A DNA stretch of 64,000 bases from assembly GCA_023846275.1 (NCBI GenBank), contig CM043868.1, forward strand, positions 21,361,755-21,425,754, in the 5' to 3' direction. The notes under the pieces are model-generated. The model saw only the letters and a program-made list of their open reading frames with translations, did not search any database and was not told the DNA's origin. The DNA is from Vanilla planifolia. Lineage: Eukaryota; Streptophyta; Magnoliopsida; Asparagales; Orchidaceae. Positions 40,701 to 52,140 of the stretch are shown piece by piece (the first letter of the stretch is position 1; each line of letters starts with the position of its first letter). Made by a program: the position numbers and the translations under genes.

Positions 40701-43700
40701 AACTAAAATGCCTGATGGTCAGATTGCTGAAGGAATAGATATGAAAATTGGCATAAGCAGGTTGTCATTGATCAAGTTGACTAAGATTTCTTCAATGAAT
40801 TTCAAAGTTGAGGCATCCCACTAATTCATGAACTAAGATTTCTTGATTGTCTCATTAAAGCCTACTCTATGTCCATCCTTTGGATGTCACCATCCTAGAG
40901 GGCCCCACACATCAGACACCACACAAGGAGCTACTTGATCTCATTCTAGGTTTCCAAACGAGAGCAACTCTCTTCCAACTCCTATAACCTCCCCAAACAA
41001 GGAGTAATCTCTGACCCTAGGTTATCTTTCCTCGTCTACACTATGTCCAAGTCCTCAAGTAAACTCTTAAAAGTTGTATTGAGGTCAAATATCTAGCCAC
41101 AGATGACCATCTCTAATTGGCACTATCCTTTTGCCATCCTTTTCACAGAAAAAGTCCTAATATCCCTCTTCATTTCTCAGAATGGCAATCATTCCCTCAT
41201 CTTTCAACCTTTTTCCAATGGGCCAATTGCCTTCTTTGACAAACATCTCCTGAGGTTGGGGCTCCTTGAGAATATTGTGAATTAGCACCCCATCCAAACA
41301 CTTTTCCATCGACAAGGCAAATATTACAACCACTCACTTTCTCAATCAACAAGAACAAACTTTGTAAAATTCATTATGTCCTCTGCTAACACATTCAACA
41401 TCATCTTCTTGACGTATCTGAGTATCCTTCTTTTCCCAAATGTGAAGAAATCAAGGAATAGAAAATAAGTTGCCCCCTACTCTCCAATCAAAGCCTCTGA
41501 AATAGCCAAACCCAATGCTTCCTTCATATTCAAAGACTCTTGGTTAACCATAAGTTGATTGTTGAGAGCCTAAAGGCAAGATGTCTGGGCTGCCATCCAA
41601 GGAGCATCCTAAGTCATGACGATTGTCAAGAAATTTTCCCTCAGCACAATCATTTCCCAACTAACCACTCAAATAATAAGCCTCATCCACAACAAAGTCA
41701 AAGGCATGGGTGAGGGCTTGCAACAAACTGATTGAAGCAACCCCAAAAGCAAACCTCCCAACACATTGGTCCTAGACTTGGGTCCTATACTCGATGATGA
41801 TCCTGTCAAGCTCCAATTGGCATGCAATAAAAGAATTCAAGAAGAATCAATCACTATAGACAAGCTCAAGCAACAAAAGCAAGGGGTGAAAGATTCCCTA
41901 AACCCTTGAATCCTTACATAAGCAGCATATACCAAATCTCGATGTGTCACATGGCACCATCTCTAGGTGACAACCCTTCAACTTCCACATAATGTTAGTG
42001 AAAAGAATTGAGGGATCATTAAAAATGAGTTTTTCAAGCACTTCGATCCTAGTATGCATTATATCCACAAAATAGTAATATGTGTCTACTCTATATTCGA
42101 CAATTTCAACCAGTTCAAAGATCTATGAGGTTGAATAGGGTTTTCTAGCAAGACTTCAGGAAACTTTTTGACCACTTTTTTAGTTTTTTGAGTAGTCACT
42201 CAGCCTTTTTTGACTGGTTGCTACACTATTTCCTGAGTTGCCACCAGATCTCATTCAAGTAAAGCAATAGTTTTTAACATTTCATTTTTAGGGGTTGCCC
42301 AAGATTGCATCCTCCCAATTAGAATCTCCAAAAACTATTAGAAAATTCTAAAAGCTTCAACCATTTTAAGCCTAGTGAATGTTTGTAATTATTTGTACCT
42401 AATTTTTTTGCCCAAGTTTGTCTATAAATACCCACATGGGGTGGTAGGTGGACATCCTTCTTGATCTTTGACATCTTTAAGATTTTTACTATTTCTAACA
42501 TTTATATTGTTTGACACTTGTCCACATTTGTAAAGAGAGAAGCTTGAATTACTTGTAATCACTTTTCTATATTTTTTGGGACATTTCATCTCTTTTATGC
42601 ATGCACGTTTCCATGCCACATGCTTGAAAGAAAATCACTTAACATACAACAATTTGTGGTGTATAACAAAGCAAAATCACATGCAATAGCACTTAAGATT
42701 TACAAGCAAATTAATGCAAATAAAACACTAGAAGAAATAAACATAAAATAACATTCTTTTTATCATGCTCATATTCAAAATACCAAAGATTAGCATACAT
42801 TGAGCAAATATAAACTATGAAGATATAAATATTTATATGTTCAAAAATCTTAAAATGTAATCTAAAAAGAGAAGATGGGCAATAACAAAACTAATTATAC
42901 ATCAACCACATCATCATCACTAGCACAAAGACCACCCACTAATGCCAATTTCTTCTTGATCCTAAAATGTGATAACAAAGCAAGATCTCATGCACTTCGT
43001 ATAGTAATTAAAATTTACAAGCAAATTCATGCAAGTAAAAGACTAGGAGAAACATGACATGAAATAGCATTTTTTATCAGACTCAATATTTGTATAAAAA
43101 TATGAAAGCTTAGCATATAATGAGCAAAATATCAACCATATGCATACAAGTGTGCATGTGTTGTACAATCTTAAAATGTGACCCAACATAACAACATAAT
43201 TTCCTTTATTATTTTCATATCATTACTCCTCTATTCCTATGTACTTCACAAAGTCCTAATCAATTTACTCACATTTTTGCATAACTGGTAAAGTTCTAAT
43301 CAATTTCCTCATATAACTTGATATTTCATCTTGAGTTGATAACTCATCTTTATAAATGTAAATATTCTTAACTTAGACTATTCAAAAAATGGAGACAACC
43401 AGAGAAACGGAGCAATGACTTTGAGAAGAGAAGATGACCAAAAATAAATGAGGAATAGAGAGTGATTAGGGAGTTTAGGTCTACATCAGTATTGAGGAAG
43501 AAAAATCAAGGTATGATATTAACTTATTAGGACTTCACAAAAAGAGTAATGAAATAAAAATAAAAATAAAATTGTATTATTAATCTATTTATTGCCTTTA
43601 ATAGCTCAACTTAAATTATTTATGTTTGGCACGTTCGTAATGTCTCTATGAAGTATTCTTCTTATGCTCACAAAGGATTAGAAACATGTACAATATCTTA

Positions 43701-46700
43701 TTATTAAATAAGCTACAAAGATATAATTCAAAGAGTCCAAAACATATCCTAAAGCACCAAAGAATCTTGGTGTTTGACACCCTCACGATAACCATAAAGT
43801 GTCCTTATAAAATAAAACATAGGTGCTATATACAGCAAGTCTTAACAAGCAAATTTAGCTATTACACCTTTTGCCTCTAGAGCAATACTTAAAAACTCCT
43901 AACAACTCTTGAACTTAGGAACACTTGGAAACAATTAGGCTCTTTTCACTTGCACCTTGAATGGTCTTTACTTTAAAGACAGACAAGCCTCAATGAAAAC
44001 CTAAGATAATTGACACGAGATCTTAAAGGTTAACATTTACAAGTACCATTCGTAGCATGGATATTCCACCTTCCTCTAGACTAAGGAATGGAGGAATTGG
44101 TGCAACATCAACCATAAGAATCTTTCCCCCACTTTTTCCAATCATACACGTGTATGCTTGATTTAAGAATAAAGGTACAAACTTCAAACATGCCAAAAGA
44201 TTCCTTTGTTAAATGGAAATAAACATATCCAAATCAAACTAAGAAAGAAGTTTTCTCTTACTTCGATGATCAAATGAAAACCTAAAAGCATTGACAGCCA
44301 CATCATGGCAAACTAGGAAAAAATATAATGAAGCCACGGTTTCATCAAATCAATGATTACACACAAGAACCATTCAAATCTTAAGCAAAATGTACATCCT
44401 AACATTAGGATACATGGAGCATGGCCAGCCTTGATGTAGATTCATGTAATATTCGCTTTACCATGATAATTATTCCATATCAGCCATGAATTTCATTTGA
44501 ACAACATGCTAAAGATGAAGAAATTTATCATTCCACCATATGGTCCAATATATCCAATGTGCTTCAATCACTTTAGATCTAGGCATTGCTTGATCTTGTA
44601 TCAGAAGTGATAGATAGTTATCCATTTTGCATATGTTCTAGTTTCCTCAATCATTGGTATGTTAATCCCAGGACCCTTATCCTCAAAAATCTGCTAATTT
44701 GAATCTCAATAAATTTTACTCATCATTCTAACTATTCATTCGCTTGAAATATGCTACAACAAATGTAACTTGTGTTAAAGGCATAAGGTACTTTGCAAAT
44801 CTTTTGTAAGTGTCTTAATAACTGATACAAAGAGACTAGAACTTAGTTTTAAGCCTTGATGTAATCCTAATTGTTACTGGAAACTCTTTGATCACTCCAA
44901 GACTACTTAATCCTGGCTTCCTTGAGTACATTTACAAACTTGACAAATCATTAATATGCATAACACTTATAAGCTATAGTGTACTTCTTTCGTATATTAA
45001 GAACAATACAAAAGGTGTGAACTTAATATTGATCCTTGACATTATCCTATTGTTATTGGAAGCTATTTGATCACTGTGTACTTTAAGCTAAACTTTGCTT
45101 CTCCTTAAAGACTACCAATTTTACTAGCATTGTCCTCAACCATATCATTCACAAGACCAATAAAATACATTATCTTACGTATGATTTCTAAGATAAAAGA
45201 AAACAGGCTCCTTCAGATGAGTAAATCTTAATATGTACATTATTACATTATCCCAATGCAACATTATTTACTTGATTCCCTCCCAACCTTTTCAATTGTA
45301 AGCATCTCCTTAATCTTGAATGTTTAAGAAGAAAATAAGGTAAAAAGGACAGAGTACATACCATCATTTTGTCATATTGCATAGCCAGCAAAGCAGCAAT
45401 GAAAAAGGTCTGCAACAAGTCAATAAAAGCCTTGTCAATATACAATTTATGATGAGTTCATCAAGAATGCATTCTATCTTTAAATTGCAGCACAAGGAGC
45501 ATCAACATTACGTAGATAAAGCATACAGGTACAACTGCATAGCAACCACAGAAAAACTAACTTTGCAGTCTGGATTTAGTGTGGTACCATAAAAAGCATA
45601 TGTACTATTTTTTTACTTTTAGGTGCAAATATGAAAAAAACACCAATATGTGCATAAAAACCAATATATTAAATACAATGTAATGAAGCTAAAAAAATAG
45701 ATTGACTTATATATTACTAAAGCTTAAAATTTCAGCTAGTCAAAGTTGCATTGCCACCTAAGCTAAAAAACTTGATTGATTTGTATGTTATTCGTACATG
45801 GCATTAGCATAAAAACTTGTACGAGTCAGTTCTTTTGATATAACCAAAAGCCATTCCAAGTTCCCGATATGAAGAAGAAAATTGATGTTATAATTGAGCC
45901 CAAATCCCCAACCAATGTTTGCTCTTAAGAGGACCTTTATATCATTTTTCATCCCTTTAAAAGATAACCGAATTATAGCCTGATCAAGTAGAACCGATGA
46001 ACTAGAAATGGTCATGTTGTCTGTCAAGTCTAATTGAATTGCTCCAAAAGAATGCAATATGATTGCAAAGTACATTAAAAATATACTAATGGAAATCATA
46101 CAAAATCGAAAATCGCTGTCCTAAGCACTATTTCAATGTCCCTCAGCAAGACCACTAAAAAATACAACTTAGTGGCTCACAAAAAAAATATTACATCAAT
46201 AATAAGCAAGGAACTATTTATCCTACTGAGGATGTCACCTGCCCCTTTTCACAACTACATTTTCCAAGCACCATCCATGTACAACAAGTTCAGTTGAAAA
46301 TCAAAATCTGGTCATCGAATTATGTACGGTGAATTGGCATCCTGTTCCGTGAAACAAAAGAGCTAAAATTTAATCACTTGAGAATATGCTTGGACAAACC
46401 CTACCACAAATACATCCCCCAAGACATTCTTTGCTACCTCAAAAATACCATAATTTAGAAAAAATCCCCTTTGACATGTTTCCATATAATGGTGCTCATA
46501 CAAAATATTTCCATATTACTTGGTTTTAATTATCACTGTTTATCAATTTATGATTAAATTATAATTATATTAGACTGAAAGTAATATATGATATTATAAT
46601 TATCGAAGTATATTATATATACCAATGTTTTGAATGGTAACTTCAATTTTCTTTCTTTTACATTGCATGTTCTGTTCCACTAGAATTAGTTGAAATCATC

Positions 46701-49700
46701 GAAAAGTTGGACAGTATGGCCCAAACTACATGGTGGTGTGGGTTCAACCCTTGAAGATATATTTTTTTCACAAGCCCGTAAATTCCTTTGTTATTTCAAC
46801 AGTCATATTAATCACATTTGGCTCAATTTTCTTAGTTGTACGTGAATCTCACTCCAAAAAAAATTTAGCAATTGATTACCTTAGAGTAAACTGAAATGTT
46901 AATTGATGCACCATGGATGAAAAACCCACGAAAATTGTAGTCACTCGAACTAAACCTGCAAGGCTTGAAGGAAGCTTTTCAACGACAATAGGTGTTATGT
47001 GCGTCAAGCTAAACAATCACGTGATTGCGCCAAAGCTCTTAAACTCTTGTAACCATAGCAAAAATTATCAAAAACTCAGTCAGACACAAACTGTATGGAC
47101 AGCTTGATTCCAATAAAACCAACTTTGATAATACTCTTGGAGATTTAACTCAGTATTATTTCAGTTTAACACAAAATCAAATGCATAACTATATTTATTG
47201 GATTAAAGATATGGAATCTTGATATTTAATCAGCATTTATTGCATCAATACAAGAAAGAAATTAGATTAAGCTTCATTAGAAACTTCCAAACGGCAATGA
47301 TTAATCATCTGCATTAAAGTTGGTGTTATCAATGGATACGGGAGCCACCTGTCATGATATTTGATGATGCCATTTTTGACTTCATAGTCATTTGATCATG
47401 CACTGAATAAATCTTGTGATGGTTTTGAATAAAGGCTGTTGATATCATTAATGATTTTTGGGGAAAGTGACGTGCAAATCATGCGAATAATTTTCAATGG
47501 TTCTATACCGATTAAAATAAATACAAAATTTAAGCGATCTTAATCTACAAGCATGGTGCACCATCGAGATTGGGAGATATCTACGAGAAGGAGGCCCATG
47601 ATGGAAGTGTAGGAGCAATAACCTTCTATGAAGGTTTGCCCTTTCTCGAAGATGATATAGAATCAACATAAACATTTGAGTTTTATGATCTTGCCGTCGT
47701 CAATGCAAGCCAATAACATTCTCAATTGATTAAAAAAAGCACATCCTTGAAAGTCTTATCACACTATAATGATTGATATTTGTTGGTTCTTTCATGTGAC
47801 AAGAAATTGAGTGCACTTTATATTTAAAAAAATATTTTCCTTTAATTTTTACATTAATATCATGACTTTTTCTTATAATGTCCGAATCCTTTAACTCTTA
47901 TCTGGAGAACTTGGACTACAACCAAATCACATAAGTCTTAGTTTTTCTTTCAAGTGCTTAATTTCCCATGGTGATCATTCATTCTTCACATACAACTGTT
48001 TTCCTCCTCCACATAAATTCCTTTTGTCCAAATATATGCTAAAACAAACTATTTCAAATGCTTCACCACCCATGTACCTTTGTTCATTGCATATTAACCA
48101 TGATTTGATGTACAAGCTAAAAGATGAAGCCAAGATAAAATATTGCTAGCAAAATTTGCAACTGTTGCATTACAATCAGCTTTGAGGTTATTAGGTTACC
48201 AAAAAGCTGATCTAAAGTAAGAACTTCAAAAAAATTAAATTTTGTTCTATGCATAAAAAATGTTCATTAACAGCTTGCTCTATCCATAAATAAATTGTAA
48301 AGAAATGGTACTTTGAGAGTGTTAACTTAATGTTATAACCAATATGAAGCCAAACAAACAAAAACAAAGAAAACTCATGATATAATACACATTTTTCAAA
48401 TTTACAAAACATAACAAAAGTTAAATTGAAATTTTAAGATGTTTTAGAGTTTAATATGATTAGATATAGCTAAAAATAAAACCTTAAATTTCGAAAGGTA
48501 AAGTCTAACTTGATGTACATGGAAAACCAATATAATTAAAAATAGCCTAATAAAATATCATAATTTGTTAAATAAACACTAGTGGACTTCTAGTAAGAGT
48601 CAAACTAATAAAGGTTCATTGTGAGCCATATTAATTGATGTTTGGTAAGGGTTTATTTCCACAAGTTGAACACATGAGATCGCATGACCACAATGTTTAC
48701 ATTGCCAAAAAGTTCTCCATTAAAAAAATTTTAACTTATACGACTAAAAGATTTATTTGCTGAAACTCATAAAGAAATGATAATTAATTCAATTATTGAA
48801 TATAGAAGTGGGAAGATAAGTCAAATAATGCACCTTGTCTCCTATCTCAGAAATGAATATCAGTGTGAATGCTGCTGTGAACCCTGACTTGGCAAGGCCA
48901 GTTACGATTGCAAGAGGACCACCTTTCGGAAAGGTAATAGCTGAGAATAATGCTAAGCATACTAGTAGAATGCCAACAATAGAAAGTGGATATTGAAGCC
49001 TTGATAGAACTTTTGTCCTGCCATCCCAAGAAAGACAAATATGCAAATCTATTTTTGGTAATAAGCAAGAACTAGTTTATCAAATTAGTGCATGGTTAAA
49101 GTTTTAATATTTACAAGGATCCACAAAGCTTGAACTATCGATAAACTAAAATCTCAATAATAAAATATTATTGATTCTGAAAAAATATATAAACATATGC
49201 ATAGATGATACATAAAAATAACATGATATAAGAAACTTAAATGGTTCCAAAAAATATCAAAATACATTTTTTTAAAAATTTCGAAATTTTATTTATCCAA
49301 ATTTTAAATTTGAAATAAAGTTTTTGTGTAGATAACAAATTTAATATTTAGATAATTATTTTTTTAATTTACCACAATAAACTTGGCATACATATTAAGT
49401 ATAATCTTTGATAGAATAATTAAATGTTCAACTTTTAAACAATTAATTAACATTAAGAAAGTCAATAAGATATCAATATTGATAATGATATATATACATG
49501 CATAAATAAAGTAACATGACAAAACTAAGCTTTAAATGATTTTAACAATAATTTTATAGATTACAAATCTCAAAATAAATAATAATCTTCAAAGTCTATT
49601 TTGGTATTTGCTCAACAATTTTTGTATTGATTTTAGAGATGATTTGGAGTTGTCAACTTCGCATGCCAAACTTCATCATAATATAGTTTTCGTTGCATGC

Positions 49701-51925
49701 TATTGATCTCTCTCATTAATCCAAAATGCAAAATATTTAGTATGTCATTGCCCATATTTCTTATATCTCTTCTATTATTTTTTTTATTAAAAAGATATTC
49801 TTTTGGAGTGAGGATATAAGAGTATTTTGGAATATGGTAAAGAGAGTTATTTATTCTTTATTTTGTATGCCAAGTTTTAAGTAATGTCTCGCTCCTTGTA
49901 TAAAGATAGACATAAGCCTTATTTTTTTTATTTCAACAAACTAATGAATCGTCTCTCATCACATTTGAATTGTTTGGAGCTTTCGCATGCATGTCACTCA
50001 TTGTAATATAATTGTATCAAAGCTTAGGTAAGATGTCAATAGTAATGAAGAAGATGAGAAATTTCATGGATCAAAGAACTGAAGAACCAAGATGAGAGGA
50101 TTAGTTGTCCAATAAACAAGATGGTAAAGAAAAATATACAAGACACCATGTGTGAGAGAAAGGAAGAGATGAATGAAAAAGTACTTTCAACTACTTAGCT
50201 TTGTCTAGCAAACGATAATCTAATAGAAATTTTAGAGAAAACTACTACCCATAGATTAGGGGTAAAATTAGAACCTTTGTATAAGAACAATTGCATCTTA
50301 AACAAGCTTTATATGAAATAGAAGCTATATTATAAATACAAGAAGATATACTCATTAATTCATATCTATAAAAGTTTAACTTCATTATTAGAGATACAAA
50401 AAAAAAATTAGATGTAAAATAAATAAAAGAAATCTTACTTTACTATTTTGATGTTTTTGACCTATGTTTTTTTTAAGAATCTTCAATATATTATATTAAA
50501 TGGTAAGGGTACCAAAATCGTAGATGTCAAAAACTCCCTTTTGTTAAAGAAATTGATTTCTAAGATCAAAACTAACCTTATTAGCAAATAGAAAGATTAG
50601 TTGTGAGGAAGAGACCACTGAGAAGGATTCCATTACTTGCTTTAGTAGAAGAAAATTATGTAGAAAATATAAAGATGCAACTTGCTTTCATTGTAAGAAG
50701 AAAGGGAATATTGTAAAGCAAGGTAAATCTTTGAAAAAGAAAGCGCAACAAGCAAAGACAATTAGGAATCATACATTCAACTTTTGGTATTGTTCTTTTA
50801 GTGAATACATAGGATAGTTGCAAAGATCAGAAATCATACAAGTCGTGTGATAATGGTTATGGTTACCGGAGAAACTATATCGATATAAGACTATTGATTT
50901 TCAAGAATTACAGCTACGAATGTATGATGGCTTTGAGTACTCAATTTTAAGGGCTTCTTTAATCATGAGCATTTTGGTATACTTTGAATTTAAGAAATAG
51001 AATATTTTGTCCTTTAGTGTCATTTTTTTATTAATTGAATATTTCCCAATGACTGTAGATCTGATTTATAGTTGAACCACATAAATCTTGACATTTTTCT
51101 TATGTGTTGTTTATCTTTAGATGTTACAAAAATTGTCACTTATCATATCTAATCTGTTTGGCACTTGTATACATACATGGAATACATCACAACAATGATG
51201 AAACCACCTTCCTTATGAATGATAAAACCACCTTACTCATGAATGCCATGAAATTGAAAACCCAAATATCAAAGCATTCTCCAGTGAGCATTTATGCTTG
51301 AGTTAGTTGGCTTAGGAACTAAAATGTTTTAGAAGGAAATAATGGCTTTTATGAGAGAAAATAACCAATTGAAAGAATTTATTATAAAATAAATATGGCA
51401 CGCACGGTTTAGTTGAAGCTTGAAGATTTGACTCGCTATGAAGATGCCTCTGGTTTTCTACTCTACGCCCGTCTTCATAACTCCCCGCTCCAGCGTCCAA
51501 ATTAGAAGCTCGAACATTAATGCTGCCGCTTATAGACTTCAGCCTCCATAAATATCTATACCTTACTACAAGTTAACAAAACCTCGATCAGCTTACAAAC
51601 TTGAAAACAAGGAAAGTCGCATGAAGAGAAGCGCTCGTGGGAGAAGGAAAAAGAAGATTTCGACCTGCAGTGCCTATTAAGATTGGAAGAGCAAAGCCCA
51701 ATTCCTCCTAAGCCAAAGATCTTCAAGTGCCTGCGGCTCCAATTATCCCTAAGCTTAAAAGACCTTGATGTTCTCACTGCAAAGTGGCAAGGCCAAGGTC
51801 TCAAACACACCGATAACGAGGGATTTCGGAAAGGACGGAAAGGCACTACCCTGGACATAGGACGAAGATGAAGCCAGGGCGGATAATGGGAACATTGTCG
51901 AGCAGCTGCCGGAAATAGCCGCCAT
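25777..51925 (-). CDS. CMT1: GDT1-like (UPF0016) chloroplast manganese transporter, CMT1-like
   Basis: Cation/H+ exchanger-type membrane protein that by homology to Arabidopsis CMT1/PAM71-HL moves Mn2+ across the chloroplast inner envelope. Ten exons: 51778-51925, 51406-51565, 48834-49017, 45362-45409, 37525-37621, 27537-27700, 26964-27029, 26114-26164, 25925-26029, 25777-25842. All junctions are GT-AG with matching phase, giving 362 aa, the family's normal length. Residues 1 to about 70 are a Ser-rich, acid-poor transit peptide beginning MAAISGSCS. A hydrophobic helix lies near 114-130. The two diagnostic motifs are SEIGDKTFF (159-167) and AEWGDRS (289-295), each at the start of a half of the repeat. 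The acidic linker ELGEFVEAEELVKEK ends at 267, and the C-terminus is GGALFLVFAAATLFG. Start ATG at 51925 has an ACATGGCGGC context. No frame damage despite 26 kb of introns. Confidence 0.93.
27830..28030. repeat. Direct duplication of about 100 bp in intron 5
   Basis: The segment with tcatacctagttcagatgcatgctctta followed by aataaaagccaactaaattaacat and agaagctaaat (about 27820-27900) recurs at about 27930-28010 with small changes. Confidence 0.7.
28340..32000 (+). mobile_element. Degenerate Ty3/gypsy element, antisense in CMT1 intron 5
   Basis: A PBS-like TGATATTAGAGC (28490-28501, two transitions from TGGTATCAGAGC) follows an LTR-like tail rich in tctcacatta and gcctcacttaggctcc. Downstream, plus-strand translation gives the RT block FKNVDATYQ (about 30838-30875) and AYVDDLLSKS (about 30922-30955), then the RNase H block KLYFHTHEIKVVANKPS (about 31465-31515). 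The FKN.GATYQ and YVDD.L.KS wording is typical of Tat/Athila-type gypsy elements. All frames are broken; integrase and the 3' LTR are not recognised. Confidence 0.75.
28490..28501 (+). other. Putative primer-binding site of the intron 5 gypsy element
   Basis: TGATATTAGAGC differs from the initiator-Met PBS only by G-to-A and C-to-T transitions, as expected of a methylated, decaying repeat. The LTR end before it is not sharply defined. Confidence 0.5.
31386..32070. repeat. 344-bp tandem duplication of the gypsy RNase H segment
   Basis: acaccaatcatgccttaaaa at 31386 recurs at 31730, followed in both copies by a matching RNase H segment (catgatggcatc..a, then agattaaagtggtgg or agattagagtggtga). 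Copies are clearly diverged. Confidence 0.75.
33840..34420. repeat. Minisatellite, about 68-80 bp period, about eight units
   Basis: Units centred on aagcaaccacaagcc followed by ttga..tactcaagc.ctcccaa recur at about 33841, 33920, 33988, 34066, 34144, 34217, 34296 and 34375. Units are diverged by substitutions. It lies just downstream of the gypsy relic and may be part of its LTR or untranslated region. Confidence 0.8.
34698..34896. repeat. Compound (AC)n/(AT)n microsatellite
   Basis: About 200 bp of alternating purine-pyrimidine sequence: TATATA, then CACACA with ATATAC interruptions, then TATATA with CATACATA. Open on both strands only because of the repeat. Such tracts can adopt Z-DNA or cruciforms and are polymorphic. 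Confidence 0.95.
35356..35409. repeat. 27-bp perfect tandem duplication
   Basis: aatgattgattgccaaatta plus gacttat occurs twice in a row at 35356 and 35383 without a mismatch, suggesting a recent event. Confidence 0.9.
38650..40230 (-). mobile_element. L1-type LINE 3' part (RT C-terminus and RT zinc-binding domain), degenerate
   Basis: Minus-strand reading gives, in order: a block with QFLIASAVYTVPYT and a following FLW (about 39880-40000), as in the LINE segment K..AQAIPTY.MS; then HYISWEEPCDLKELDGLG (about 39780-39835), matching H.VSWEKVC.PK..GGLG; then a zf-RVT-like segment FLWRVCRCAILTRAWLAQWG and a C-P/H remnant (about 39080-39200). This is the end of ORF2 of a plant LINE. Frames are broken, although open stretches of 154 and 70 codons remain. 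Confidence 0.8.
40640..42500. other. Unassigned degenerate segment in intron 4
   Basis: Less AT-rich than its surroundings, with long minus-strand stretches lacking dense stops (about 41.0-42.1 kb). They look like the gag part of a decayed retroelement, but I recognise no diagnostic motif. A ctataaatacccacatgggg stretch near 42423 could be an LTR TATA region. Confidence 0.3.
42655..43190. repeat. Diverged tandem duplication, about 310 bp x 2, in intron 4
   Basis: aatagcacttaagatttacaag (about 42685) to cttaaaatgtaatc (about 42860) matches tagtaattaaaatttacaag (about 43000) to cttaaaatgtgacc (about 43180), sharing gcaaattaatgcaa/gcaaattcatgcaa and an agcat.cat.gagcaaa block. Substantial divergence. 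Confidence 0.65.
44830..45080. repeat. Diverged direct repeat, about 185 bp period
   Basis: cttgatgtaatcctaattgtta followed by ctggaaactctttgatcact (about 44855-44897) recurs as cttgacattatcctattgtta and ttggaagctatttgatcact (about 45037-45077). Confidence 0.6.
45410..48833 (-). other. CMT1-like intron 3, 3424 bp
   Basis: Separates SEIGDK from TFF inside the first UPF0016 signature. No recognised element. A 103-codon minus-strand open frame at 45788-46099 has hydrophobic content but no family resemblance and is taken as chance. Confidence 0.8.
49018..51405 (-). other. CMT1-like intron 2, 2388 bp
   Basis: Separates the transit-peptide exons from the first membrane exon. Contains an antisense copia LTR/gag relic (next entry). 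Confidence 0.85.
49640..50990 (+). mobile_element. Ty1/copia LTR-gag fragment, antisense in CMT1 intron 2
   Basis: A PBS-like TTGTATCAAAGC at 50012-50023 (two mismatches from TGGTATCAGAGC) follows LTR-like sequence. About 670 nt downstream is a zinc-knuckle remnant CFHCKKKGNIVKQGK (50683-50727), in which the expected His and last Cys of CX2CX4HX4C are replaced by Asn and Gly. Pol is missing. Boundaries are approximate. Confidence 0.6.
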
Positions 51926-52140
51926 GTATGAGAAGAGAAACTGGACCGGAATCCTGTAGCGAAGCACACTGAGGAACCGACAGGCTCGGTAGAGTCCCTG
52001 TTGAGAAGGACCTCCACAGCTATACACACGGCGTTTTGACCGATTTATTTAAAAAGGTATTTGTTTAAAAAAAATTATTAAATATCATAATTGTTTTTTA
52101 GCTTTTCACTTTTGGAACAGCTAACGGATCTTCCGCTCCA
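51926..52140 (-). promoter_or_regulatory. 5' leader and probable promoter of the CMT1-like gene
   Basis: Upstream of the ATG the sequence is GC-richer for about 110 bp, then becomes AT-rich; a TATA-like TTTAAATAAA lies around 52043-52054. No transcript evidence is available from sequence alone. Confidence 0.35.

Larger units (their letters stand above)
37622..45361 (-). other. CMT1-like intron 4, 7740 bp
   Basis: Splits the reading frame between the exon for TFFIAALLAMQYDKMM and the exon for VLCGSMGALS. It holds a LINE relic in the gene's sense orientation, an unassigned degenerate segment (40.6-42.4 kb) and a 310-bp duplication. Confidence 0.85.

Noticed and set aside
45788..46099. 103-codon hydrophobic minus-strand frame in CMT1 intron 3, considered as an alternative membrane exon
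   Set aside because: Does not match any UPF0016 segment, and the flanking exons join perfectly (SEIGDK-TFF) without it.
51556..52029. 157-codon minus-strand open frame over the CMT1 first exon and first intron
   Set aside because: The frame differs from both the MAAIS transit-peptide frame and the exon 2 frame. The splice model 51778/51565 joins those two exactly, making this frame a shadow.
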